Below are positions 1-11,878 of a stretch of 64,000 bases of DNA, in pieces (positions within the stretch are counted from its first letter, which is position 1; each line of letters opens with the position of its first letter). The DNA comes from Serilophus lunatus (lineage: Eukaryota; Chordata; Aves; Passeriformes; Eurylaimidae): contig VXBA01001686.1 of NCBI GenBank assembly GCA_013399895.1, forward strand, positions 248,001 through 312,000. The letters run 5' to 3'. The position numbers and the translations under genes were made by a program. Below the pieces are notes generated by a model. That model worked only from the letters and a program-made list of their open reading frames with translations. It was not told where the DNA came from and ran no database searches.

Positions 1-3000
1 GAGAAAAAAAAATGCTGAATTGGCCAGAGCAAAAGAGCAACATCTTATTCTAAATGAAGGTGATAGGTTGAAAAACATAGAAGCTTGTTAAGTAGCCTGA
101 CTCACAAGTTCATTATGGCTTTCAGCTTTCACTTTTCATGACTTTGTTGCATATAATATTTTATTTAAGAATTAAAAAATAAAACTCAGTTTTTTCTAGT
201 CCTTCCAAGATTTCCAAACAGCATACTGGAATGTATAAAGCAATGTTTTTCATGCTGCTTCATGGACTACCAAAACCCACCACCATCCATCCTGGTACTA
301 CTTCAATTTAGTTATGTCATAATATGTCATATTTGAAGAGAAACACAGACAAGTACATTAGGCACAGGAAAAAAAGACTGTTTGTTTGGGGTTTCTGCAT
401 ATGTTAACTAAATATGATTCTTTGATTTTTTTTTGTTTTGTTTGTGTTCTTACTAAAAAGAATAGAAGCTGGATATCCTGCTTCTAAACTTTTATAAGTA
501 GCAATGATCTTTCCTGTCTAAATACCATATCTCTTAGGAATCCTTTCTAGAGAAGAAAGGTGACCAAAGGTATTTGACAAGGGATTATAAAACTATAGGA
601 ATTAGCTAGTCATGATGTTCAAAGCCAGAAGGTTTCAAAATGAGGGCAAAATATGAAACTTCAGCAATTTCCTCTTCCTGGAAATGTAAAACACAAAACT
701 AAAGCTGTTCAGAAAGAAACATTTTCCAAACTATATGTCCACAATTTTGAACTTGATTATGATTCAGAAGTTTATTTCATCGTATCTCAATCATATGCAT
801 GTTTATCAAAGCAGGTATTTGTAGATTACTATCTTATCATTACACCTTCAGCAAAGCAGATAACTTAAAAGCCAAAATTCTGTTTGCTAGGACTGTTGCT
901 AAAGAATACTTAAATAAGTCAGATTAATGATGCATTTTGTAGTAAGATCTCAACAAATGAAAGGAGGTGGCCTTCTGGATTTTTAGAGTGTTTCTGTCGG
1001 GTTTGGACCAATTTGTTGGGTTGGGCTTTGGTTTTAATGTCCCCAGGCTCAAAATTACCACAGAGAGTTCAAAAACAGATAAATACTTTTTCAACATGTT
1101 GCAAAGACTGTTCCACACAGATAAAACATAGGAAGGATGTACTAGTTATAAGAAGAATGAAGGCAAGAGCATTAGCCTTGTCTCAGTCAGTGACATACCT
1201 CGGCCAGACTCTCACTGAAATGAAGCCTGTGTCATTGTTCTGGCAGTGCAAAGAAGTCTTTGTTTCAATGAAAATTGGCCGAATTGCATTTAAAACTATA
1301 AGAATCACTTAATCTGATGTACTGTCCAATGGTGCTTGTGTTGCGAGATGTTCCTGGTGTTACACAATTGGAAACATCTGGCTTACTTCAGGAAAGCTCG
1401 CAGCATGCAGGACTCGATGAATACTTCAGGGTAATGCATATTCAAGTAACTATGGATGTATTCACTAGAAGGAAACCCTGAAGATCACTGAATTGCTTTC
1501 ATCTTACACTCACACCAATATTCATTAATCTGTAATATAACCAGTAATGAACATTACAAAGTATGCAGCTTTTACTTGTGGGTAATTGAGAGGGGGGAAA
1601 AAGTGTACCATGCATTTTTTGGGTTTATAGGCAAAAATTATTAAGGTAGCACTGTTTTACTCAACTCTGAAACATTTTTCTTTCAGTTAAGTAGTTTGTC
1701 TCATTACTATGAAAACCTCTATTTACCTGAGAGAAGCACTCAGAGCAGTGCAGATTTGGAAGCAGTGAACAGTTTAATCCATGTTACACTATGGCATAGG
1801 TCCTCATTTCTCTGCCCCCTTGCTTCAATCTGCTGTTGGGAGCAGTGTCAGCATCATAACAAAGGGAATCCTATATTCTTGGGGTAGTTTTTGAGTGTAT
1901 GTCAGCATGTGGAAATGACAGTAACATTTGGCTTCGGCTACTGATTCTCTGGCTACAAGTACCCCTTTATGTCTGTGTGTTTTCCCCTCAAGGAAAATTC
2001 TTGCTCGTTTGTTCTAACCCTCCTGACTCTCTCTTAATTTTCGTATTCTCATTTCACTTTTTAACTCATATATTACTTGTATTGTGTTTCTTCCCTGCTT
2101 CTGACTTTTTTGATAATGCCTCATCCTGCTTCCCATAACTTCTTCTTCCCTATCGTGTTTTTCATTACACACATCCTTCTGATTGACGTCCATTGTCTCA
2201 TAATTCTTCTTCTATTGTCATTCTCCCTCAGTTCTGCATGGTCTTCCCTCGCCTATGGTAGGAGCACAGAGAACATGAGAGGAAATGTCGAGCCACCTTC
2301 AGCCCAGCTTGCTGTCTCTGCTTCATAGGCCGGGGCTTTGCACTTTGGTTTGGTAACCACTCTCTTGTCTGTTCTAGCCCTTGGGTTCCCTGTACAGATA
2401 ATTGGAATTAGCTCCCTCTTGCTGCTGCAAGCCCTTACATACTGTGTGCAATTTATGTGCCTTCCAGTGCCACACTGGTGAGGAAGCCACACACCCCACC
2501 ACTCCCACACTGGCTTTGTTTAACCTCTGGCATTATCCTACTGCCAAAATATGGTGGGGTGCACTCCAGTAGTGCTATTTCATTTAGAGCTCTGACTCCC
2601 AATGTGGCTAATGATGAAAATAGTAACAAACATGTAGGGAAGGAACCTTCTGACACTGCAGGATTGCCTACAGAATGCTTTGCAAATAGCACTGCTGTTC
2701 TCTGATACATATGTGTTCTGTCATTGTACAAAACGAAGAGGCTCATAGAAGGGGTAGATAAATCTGTTTCAAAGATGATCTGCTGCATGAATGCATGCTG
2801 CATTGAAACTTTTCTAGGAGAATATAAATGAGAAGGCTGCTTTTGGCAATCACCATTGTTGTCAGAGGAATGTAGCCCTTTCCATTACAATTCACCTGGT
2901 TGATTCTGTGATGTTATGATACAGAGGAATTTCATTATTCCTTCCACCACGAGCAATCAATTTGTGCCTTCAAGCGTAAAATTCAAGTATGTTTGAAGCT

Positions 3001-6000
3001 TTGCTTTGCTTGCATAATACATAAATATCAGCAGTCAAAGTTTTCCAGTGTTTTTCAAATTCCTGTCACTCTTTTTTTGGCCTTCTATAGCAGGTGAGTT
3101 TCACAGGCTGCCATTTTAAGGCATGGGTAAAAATTTTACCTTCGACAGGATGACTTTTTGACTTCACTTCTAAAACAGTAGGAACTTACACAATAAGAAG
3201 GTTCATTAGCAAGCAGCTCTGAAGGCCAATTTTTCTCAAAGGTGTAAACTGGCATAGCAGAGCTTTTACTCCTACTACAGTAAATTTAATCCAGAGTGTT
3301 TTAAACCCCAAGTATTTAATTAAAGCCAAGATATAAATTTGGATGGCGCCATTTTGGAGTGGGGGGAGGTTCTTTCTCCTCTCAGAGCTAAACATAGTTC
3401 TGGCAGATAGCCCCAGACTGAAATTCTTGAGGGAGTCATAATAAGCAAGCCAGGGCAAAGAGGAATGTTTTTTCTCCCTGACTAATTCTTCCACATAAAA
3501 AGGTGAAAGGTCGAAGATGAACTTTAATACTAATGAAATTTTGAACTTTTGAGCACTAATATGTCAGAACATTAAAAAAAAATAAAATTGTTTATTGTTG
3601 GCAACAGTAGGTTGGTTTTATAAGCCTATATATCTCCATCCTGATTTCTTTTAACCTTTGGGAAAATGGGAACTTTCCGATATTGAACAGACATTAAGCA
3701 ATACGCAGTAGGGGTTTTGGGAGTTCAGCCCAGCCCATACTTTTCCCCTTATATACCCTTCTGCATCATTCCAGCTGACTGAAGGAGTAAAATGGGGCTG
3801 CCTTCAAATTATCACAAGTTCTCTTTCACTAGTGTTTTTTGACTGAGATGGTCATTCTTGAGGTTAATTTCTTTCTTCTATCTGTCGAGAAGTATTTCAT
3901 GCAGATTAGCAAACTTCACATGTTCATATTATAGAAACAATTCTGATGATTTAAACTACCCTTCAGAGAGGCAACTGGACAAATTCATGTGTATATTTGC
4001 ATGTGCACTCAGATATTCAAATAAAAAAAGATTTGCTCATGTTCTTTTAAATTTAATCACCATAGTTGAAGTACGTGTCATGAAATCTTGTTTTCTCTTT
4101 GGGTTTTGTAGTACCACCCTTCTTGGGCTGGTAACATACAAACCAGGTGGTTGAGCTGTCATTTTCATGTTTAAGATTGTCTGTGCTAATGGTGACAACA
4201 TACGACTTTTAATCATTGTGGGGTGTGTGAATAGGAATCTAAATTATGAAATACAAAGTATACCTTGTAAGCTCAGCAATGCTGGAGTGGCCAAATGCAT
4301 ATCAACCACCACAAATCTGCAAGAAAGCAAGGGGAATGACCAGAGTTTCAGAAAATATGACCTATAAAGAAGGGTTGCATAACCTATGCTTGTTTAGTAC
4401 ACAGACATGAAGACTGAGTGTGGGAGTACAGTTATGGGAGATAGAAGGGACATAAAAATATGACCTGCTACAGAAAGAAAGAGAACAGTCTGTTTTCCAT
4501 GTCTATGACAAACAGAACAAGAAAGAACAAGTTTTAACTACAGGAAGAAAAACAGAAAAGGTGTCAGGTAATAATAAAATTAAGCATTCAGATTTTTTTG
4601 TAAAGATATTGTGGCTTCTCCATCACTGAGTCTTTACAAACAGGTTAAGCAGCAAGAGTGGATTTCACCTCACCCACAACAAAATCCCATGGGATTCACT
4701 TGACCCACTTCCATTATATATTGGAAGGAGATTAATTGCATTGTGGAAGTGTTTATTTTCATTCAGGGGCTCTGAAGGACTCTGGAAAACCAATTTAAGT
4801 TTAAAAGTCTGTTTCTTAGATGTCTACAGCTTTGTCAGGACTGTACCTCTGACATAGTTGATTTTGTGGTGGTGAAAATGGTGAGGGCTCAATGACCTCT
4901 TCAGATTTTTTCTAGACTATGAAGGAAGTGAAGAACTGCCATTGCAGATCTGCCTAACTAAAGGCCTAACAGAAAACCAAAGTTGCCTGTTCATTAGGAT
5001 GACAGTAACAGAAATCTGTTATTGATTAATGGCTGCTTGGCTGAATAATTTAGAATGAGATAATGTTCATAAGCAAACAAGTACATTATCACCACACAAT
5101 GAAGCAAAAGTCATTCTTAATCAAAGAAGCCAAGAGTAGAAGAAGCACAGATTATCCTTTAAGTTCCTGACTAGCCTTTCTAGAATAGATTTGTGAACCA
5201 TAAAATTGTTCAAACAGTTGCCATGTGTATTCTTGGGTTCTCTATATAATGAGAGGATTCCATATCCTGGACTCATTTCATAAGCATTATTTTTACTGGA
5301 GAAAAATTGCTAAAAACATTGTCATCTTGATTATCTGCACCAAAAACTGGCAGAAACTATTTTGAATTATATTCCCAGAAGACTCCCATTCAGCACTTGA
5401 ATCCAGAGAAGTCCAAACTCACTGGTATGAATTCCTTCCATGCTATGGATAAGCTGCAGAATCAGCTCAAATTATTTATCCTGTGTCATAATGAGTGCAC
5501 TTAAGAAGCTGGCAAGGCTGCAAGGCAAATGCAATTATGGAACCCAGCCTTCCTGTAAGAGGTTTTGAGTCTTGCAGTCAGCTGGAATGAAATGGATTGG
5601 TGTGATTTTCCCTCGCCTTTTTCAGGGCACTACTCTATTTTTCTAGGGAAAAGAATCATGAAAATCTTACCTCGGAAGTATCTTATGCTGATAGATCAGC
5701 TTGACCTGTACAGCCAGTTATAAGCGAGTACTGCTCCTTATCACTACTCGGCCTCCATATTTTCAACCTGTACTCATCTAGGAACAGCAAGGAAAAGTCA
5801 CTAGTGGATTTCATGAAATCTTTGTTACATTCCCCATCTCAAATCTGCACCTAGGACACTGGCTGGAGATGGGGAAGCTTGGGATTGGTTAAGGTCAGAC
5901 TGGCGTCACTTGACCTTTTCTGCGGGTCTTGTATATACTCACATCTTGGAGGAAAAACAACATGGATTCTTCATCCTAGGTCTTACATCTTTGCCTGGAT

Positions 6001-7870
6001 GGCTGATTTCTTCACAGATGTCTGTTTATAGGTGTGTATGAATTTCAACACTAATGGCAAATGCAGCTGGTGTAACTGAGGGAAAGATTTCTGCTCTTCC
6101 TGCTTTATTTCCTTTTTATTTTTCTTCTAGCTCCCTTGCGCATTTTGTGAGCTTGTGGCTGTTTTTCACAGATTACCAGTGGCACAAACTGGGCATACAG
6201 CTGCTTGCTGTAGAGGCCAGTCACCTCTGTTGCTGTTTGAGACAGACTGAGAATCTGGATTAATCCATCTGACCACTCTGAGTAAACAGCACAGTAACTT
6301 TCACAGCCTTTGTTGCATTCTTCAACCACAAGAACACGTTTCCAGATGCATGAATCTGGTTTTGACCTCAAGCTGCCTTCTCCTCTCCATCACATCACAG
6401 TGTCACTTTGACATGCTCCAGAAACTGGAAAATGCAGTCCTTGAGGATTGTGCTGTTAGTGGTTAGTCAGTCACATCCAGGGATGATTACACATCTAGAA
6501 ATGTAATCATCTGAGGCCAGTCTCCCTCAGCTAGGTCTCATGACATTTATCTGTCATTCCATGGAGGGTGGCACTGAGGGATGCAAGCAAGTATATTGAT
6601 TTAAGTTCATTCTTTGACTGGAACAGCAGTGTGTGCTTGCATGTGTGTATGTATGTAAGCACACCGTGCTTTGTTATTCAAAGGTTCATAAGGTTTGTTC
6701 TTCTAGTCATTTCTTCACAAATAATATATAATTATCAATTTGTAAACTACACACAAAAGGAATCTCCCTTGAAAAAAAAGGAGGAATGAAAATCCTACGG
6801 GAAATAAGAACTGCAGGAATGTTTGGGTTTTGGTGGTTGTTTTTTTAACTCAGCACAAACAATGCTTTTGAAAAGCAATTTCTTGTAAATAGAATAAAAA
6901 TGTTGGTTTCCTTCTGCCTCCTGCTCCTCAAACACACAGCTCCCTAATGTTTTGAGGGCACAAGAATTAAATCCTGGCTGAAGATCTTTAGATAGGGGGC
7001 TGGAGGAGAGAGTGGGATTGTCCATATGGCAGGAAGTACATGCCACGATCAGAGAGAAACAACTGCCCCTGGGAGCAACTGCATTATTGTAATGCTTCTG
7101 TAAAACCATTTCCTTGAGGCATCTAAGAGACTATAGAGAAGACTGTCTAAAAGCAAATGTTTAATATCATGCAACATTTCCTTCTTGCCTAATACATTCA
7201 TTAAAACTTGAACTTAATTCTTTCTCTTTGAGGCCATGAATTCCTTCTCCTAAACTCACTTGTATTTATTTAGCTGAACAATAGTTATTTTAGTAGGAAA
7301 TTACGGATGGACTCTGTCCTAAGTGTACGAAGGGTAACCTTTTGAGTCATTAGACACAAAGACAATTGTGTTTCATTTTGAAGTTTTTTTTCCCCGATCA
7401 TCTGAGGAAATTCCAAGAACCAGAGGAAATTAGTTATCTGCCTCAAGAAGAAAGTATGTAAAATTAAGTAGATTTTTAATCTTAATTTTACACAGTCTGA
7501 TAGAGATCTTCCCCTGCTGGGAATATTAGTTTGCTTCATTGAAACTTTAAAAATTAAAATATATACAACATTATTTTATATATTTCGCTAAGGATGATTT
7601 CTGAGGCAAAGAACCTTCTCATGAACCCTGTGCATTTCCCTCCTTAATCCTAAGGTTTTACCCTAATTAAAGCATTAACTTTGCACATACTGGTGTAACA
7701 GCAGGTGTGCAGGATTATATCAAAGACTCATTTAACCTGTCTGGTGTCCTGTCCCTGTAAGTGGCTGGTAGCTGGAGGAGGAGTGGAACATGTATATTAT
7801 ATTACAAGAAAATCCTACTTTTTCGATCCGTATCAGTCATAAGCAGTTAACAATTTCCTTAGCCAAAAGC
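1..7870. other. Intergenic DNA, no supported gene
   Basis: This is A+T-rich, stop-dense sequence on both strands. The open frames are short (at most about 116 codons), overlap each other on opposite strands, and show no recognisable motif or good splice context. I see no RNA gene and no recent transposon. It probably lies between METAP2 and the next upstream gene; VEZT is that neighbour in human, but I found no VEZT exon. Confidence 0.6.
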
Positions 7871-7879
7871 TGTGTCTGG

Positions 7880-8515
7880 CCATCACTTTTGATAGTTGTC
7901 AATGGAGATAACTTTCAGGAACGTATCTAACTCCATTTTTAGCACACTTACACTTCTGGCCTCTGCAACATCCTGTGGCAAAAAGTTCCACAAATTAATG
8001 ATGTGCTGTGAGAAAAAAACTTAATTTTGTTTTAAACCTGCTGTTTATCTCTCCCTCCATGTCCAATCATTCTGTGTTTTCAAAAAGAATAGATAATTAT
8101 TTCTTATTCCTTTTCCATGTCATTTTTCCTTTATAAAGTTCTCTCTTATCTCGTTTTAGTCTATTTTGTAGCTACCTTATTTAATCCTTCCATACATCAA
8201 CAGCCGCTCTATATTTGTATGCTTTTTTGAGATGTGAAGACAGTCATGTGTTGTGTACCAGAATCCCAAGAATGTTTTATTTACCCCTTAACTAGCATTC
8301 TGCTTGCAGAGCACCGATCAAAAGTTTTCAGGGATTTGTCAACAAATGAGTCTTAAATCCCTTACTTTGGTGTTAAGAGCTATTGTGTCCATTTGGCATC
8401 TTTATGAGTAATTATGATTCTTTTTCTCCAGGTACATTACTCTGCACTTAGTGACCAAGAAACTACTCTGCACTCATTTCATACACCATCTGATTAACAA
8501 TTACTGAGTATTGCA
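7880..8515 (-). mobile_element. Ancient CR1-type LINE fragment, antisense
   Basis: Read on the plus strand, the order of phrases is that of the reverse complement of old amniote CR1 copies: a 'ctggcctctgcaacatcctgtggca' type block, then 'agttccacaaattaat', then 'tttaaacctgctgt', then further on a 'tacattactctgcactta' block. The copy is heavily mutated and shows many small indels, so it is much older than the other CR1 copies here. The limits are approximate and no reading frame survives. The assignment rests on remembered consensus order, not on an alignment. Confidence 0.6.
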
Positions 8516-10814
8516 TGATGCTTCTGGAGCTGTCTGTGCTTCAGCTTTGAACATTCCAGACAATCAAGTGTGACCTGAAATTTTGTCATCTCTGGCACAT
8601 GCCTAATTTTACAGAGCTATAAAAAAGGGAGTTGTAGTCTCTCCTAAATGTAGTGACTTCGTTCTTGATGATTATTACTTTTAAACTCCAATCAGGCCAG
8701 TGCCAGTTCAGAAAGAATGGTAAAAAAAATAGCCTATTTTAGAATCCAGAAATTTTGAATATTATTTATTTAATTTGCTTTTTAATGCTCTGGAAATGAC
8801 TGCAAACCCTTTCCAATTTGTGACTTCTGGCAGAGTTGCACTTGACAGCTTCTTATCCTTTTTCTGGTCTTTGCAAATCACTGCCGTATGCAGATAACAC
8901 AAGGACAGCTGGAGCTGCTCCCTCAGGCAAGTTTCCTTAATGCCCCCTCATCCACGGAGAATGTTGGTATCCTGCAGTACTGCTTTGGTTAAGTATTAAA
9001 AGCCAGTCCTGTGAAACTGTTGTGAATTGCTACTACTGCTGTTGGTAGATTAAAGCTGTTCTGGCTGAGCACGGTAACAGCTGGGTGATTCCGCCTGAGA
9101 ATTGCTTGAAGGTGGGTTTAATACCTTCCTGGAAACAGCGAGGAAGGCTCCATCCGTGTGGGATATTCACTGTATCGTTTGAAAGGCCGTAGGACTTGTG
9201 ACCAGGTGAAACAGGCTCACACCTTTGGGACTTTTTTCTTTGCTTGGACTCATTATTTACCATCTGAGGGACATTGGGAGTGTTGATGGAAAGGAGTATT
9301 AACACATTCCTTCTCAAACCAAACTCCACACTTCCTGAAACAATGGTTTAAGTTTCCTGTTCAAGCACAAGAACCAGCCACCTTGCCTTTGCCACTCAGC
9401 TTTTAAAACAAGTAATTAGGACCACGCTGACAGGCTAATTAGGGTTCAGGTTTTACTCCTCATGCATCTTTTGTTTATATATGTATCCAAGTATGACTGT
9501 AACTGAGCTTGTCCCGGTGGCTTATCTTTGTGAATCAGTGAATTGCAGGTAAAGTAAAAAAGAAAAAGCAACAGCAGAAACAAACTAAAATATTGCACAT
9601 ATACCAGAGAATGTATTAAAATTATTTTCAAAACAAAATTATTTTATGAATCAGTTTCTCAGCCACAAAAATTGCATTTTATCCTGATTTTTCTTTTAAA
9701 ATTAATAAATTATTTCCACATGGGAGTGCAAAAAGGTAACATGGGACAGAATCAAACTGCACCTCTGTAATTGGTTATCTGAGATCCTGAGAGCTGTTCA
9801 CAATCATTTTCATCAATCGTGGTTCATTCATGTTAAAGCATGTCATCTTAATCTGTTTGTACAACGGGCTCTCAGTTCATTGTGTATTTTACAGAGTATT
9901 TTCTCACTTCGTCTCCTTCAGCCTTCTAAATTACATGTAGTAGGTTTGAAAGACGTTTTAGGTTTTTTCTGCATTTTGTTTTTCTATTTATTTATATCAC
10001 TTTTCCATCAGAGAGGAAAGAAAATGTTACTAATATTACAAGGAAAAAAGAAGCCATGGGGTTAAGAACTTAAGTCTTCTTCATCTATGTGTTCTGTGGT
10101 GCTAAACACAGCTCAGCGCTGTCAGATAGGCTGCTGGTGTCACCCAGTGGACAGAGAAGTTGATCACAGGTGTCATGTAGAGAAGTTTTTCTTTCTGCGG
10201 GAATAGCTCCTTCTTAACTGACAGAAATAGCCCTAATTTTGCAGTAGTTAAGATGATATGATGTTTAAAAGTATCTCTGTTCTTATGCCATGGCCGGTAC
10301 TAAAATTTACAGAGCAAAGAGAGGAAGCAGTACATGTTCCTCACCGTTAGCAGGAAATGTACAAAGAATAACCAAACAGTAATTAGTGGGCGCTCTCCTG
10401 CTGGGAGAAAGTAACTAAAATAACCAAGCAAAACAGTATTCCTGCTGGTGTTTACGGAAAGATGTGGGCATTATTAAAATCCAGTTGAATGCAGTTCTGT
10501 GCAAAGCAAAACAGGATTGTATTTTCTTAGCCTAGTAACAGTTTGCAATAGAGGTGAACAGCTTGTCAACAGAGGTTGAGAATCCTTTCATCCTGGAGAA
10601 TCCTTTCATCACAGTGTTACAACAGCAATGTGTTTTGAAACGTGCAATGCGTGCTCAGCATGCAAAACTTTAGCGGAGTAAATCACCTATAAATTTATCT
10701 CTTACAAAAAATTCTAATGTTTTCCACATAACATATGAAAACTATACAAGTACATGAAACTAACTTCACTGCATGTTCCATCCTACACTTTTTCCTGATT
10801 TGCAGGAGTACATC
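8516..10814. other. Intergenic DNA, no supported gene
   Basis: A+T-rich unique sequence. I see only short chance frames on both strands and an 18-bp-period doublet at about 10,579-10,612. No RNA gene or transposon was recognised. Confidence 0.6.
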
Positions 10815-11878
10815 TGTGTTGGGTCCACATGGCCAGGTTTTGGTAGTGTGGGGTTGCAGAGGTGGCTTCTGTGAGAAGCCTACAAGAAGCTTCCCCCCTG
10901 TCCAGAAGAGCAAATGCCAGCCAGATCCAGGCCAGACCTGCCACTGGCCAAGGCCAGGCCAATCAGGAGCGATAGTAACCCCTGTGATAACATATTTAAG
11001 AAGGAGCACAAGATGAAAACTGCAGCCAGAGAAGAGTGGAGCGAGAACATGTGAGCAACAGTGCAGACACCAAGGTCAGTGGAGAAGGAGGGACAGGAGA
11101 TGCTGCAGGTTCCAGAGTTGCAGCCCATGGGGAAGACCATGGTGAAGCAGCTGTGCCCCTGCAGCCCATGGAGGACCACAGGAGTGCAGAGATCCACCTG
11201 TAGCCCGTGGAGGAGCCCCCACCAGAGCAGGTGGATACCTGAAGGGGGCTGTGACCCCGTGGGAGCCTCATGTTAGAACAGAGTCCTGGCAGGGGCCTGC
11301 TGACCCATGGGGAGAGGAGCCCATGCTGGAGCAGGATTTCCCTGGTAGGACTTGTGGTCTGTGGGGGACCCATGCTGGAGCAGCCTGTACCTGAGGGACT
11401 GCATCCTGTGGAGAAGTGACCCTTATGGCAGCAGTGCCTGAAAAACTGCTGCCCGTGGGGTGGACTCACACTGGAGTAGTGCGTGAAGGACTGTCCCCAG
11501 TAGGAGGGATCCCACAGGAAGCAGGGGACGGACTCCTCTCTGAGCAGCAGCAGAAACAACTGACCATAATCCCCATTCCCCATCTCCCTGTGCTGCTGGG
11601 GGAAAAGAGATACAACTTGGAAGGAGTGAGGTGGGGGCGTGGGGGATTTATTTTTATTTCTTATTCTTCTGCTCTGTTTCTGTTAGTAATAAATATAATT
11701 GATAACCCTACTTTATGTCTGTTTTTGCTATGACATTGATCAGTAAGGGGTCTCTTATGGTCCTTATCTCAACTCATGAATCCTTTATTATATTTTCTCC
11801 CTTCTGTCCAGTTGCAGAGAGGAGTGAGAGAGCAGCTTTAGTGGGTACCTGGCATCCAGCCAGGGTCAAACCACTACA
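10815..11878 (+). mobile_element. Solo LTR of an avian endogenous retrovirus
   Basis: The element begins TGTGTTGGGTCC and ends CAAACCACTACA, giving TG...CA termini. It is flanked by ACATC on the left and ACTTC on the right, which looks like a 5-bp target duplication with one mismatch. A TATA-like atatttaa lies at 10,992-10,999 and an AATAAA at 11,688-11,693, so the orientation is plus. Between them is a GC-richer segment with about nine degenerate units of roughly 46 bp. I recognise the overall sequence as a repeat common in songbird genomes (TguLTR5-like), but the exact family name needs a library search. No internal retroviral genes, primer-binding site or second LTR are nearby, so it is a solo LTR. 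The frames of up to 195 codons inside it are not genes. Confidence 0.82.
11121..11525 (+). repeat. Degenerate ~46-bp tandem units inside the LTR
   Basis: A unit of the form CCC(A/G)TGG ... GGAGCAG recurs near 11,121, 11,162, 11,201, 11,253, 11,302, 11,357, 11,401, 11,451 and 11,495. The spacing is 39-54 bp. Units differ at many positions, so this is old amplification within the LTR, in what would be the transcribed part between the TATA-like box and the poly(A) signal. Confidence 0.7.

Noticed and set aside
10996..11583. 195-codon minus-strand frame and other frames in the LTR
   Set aside because: They fall in the repeat array of a plus-oriented LTR, are rich in Ser, Gly and Pro from composition, and overlap frames on the other strand.
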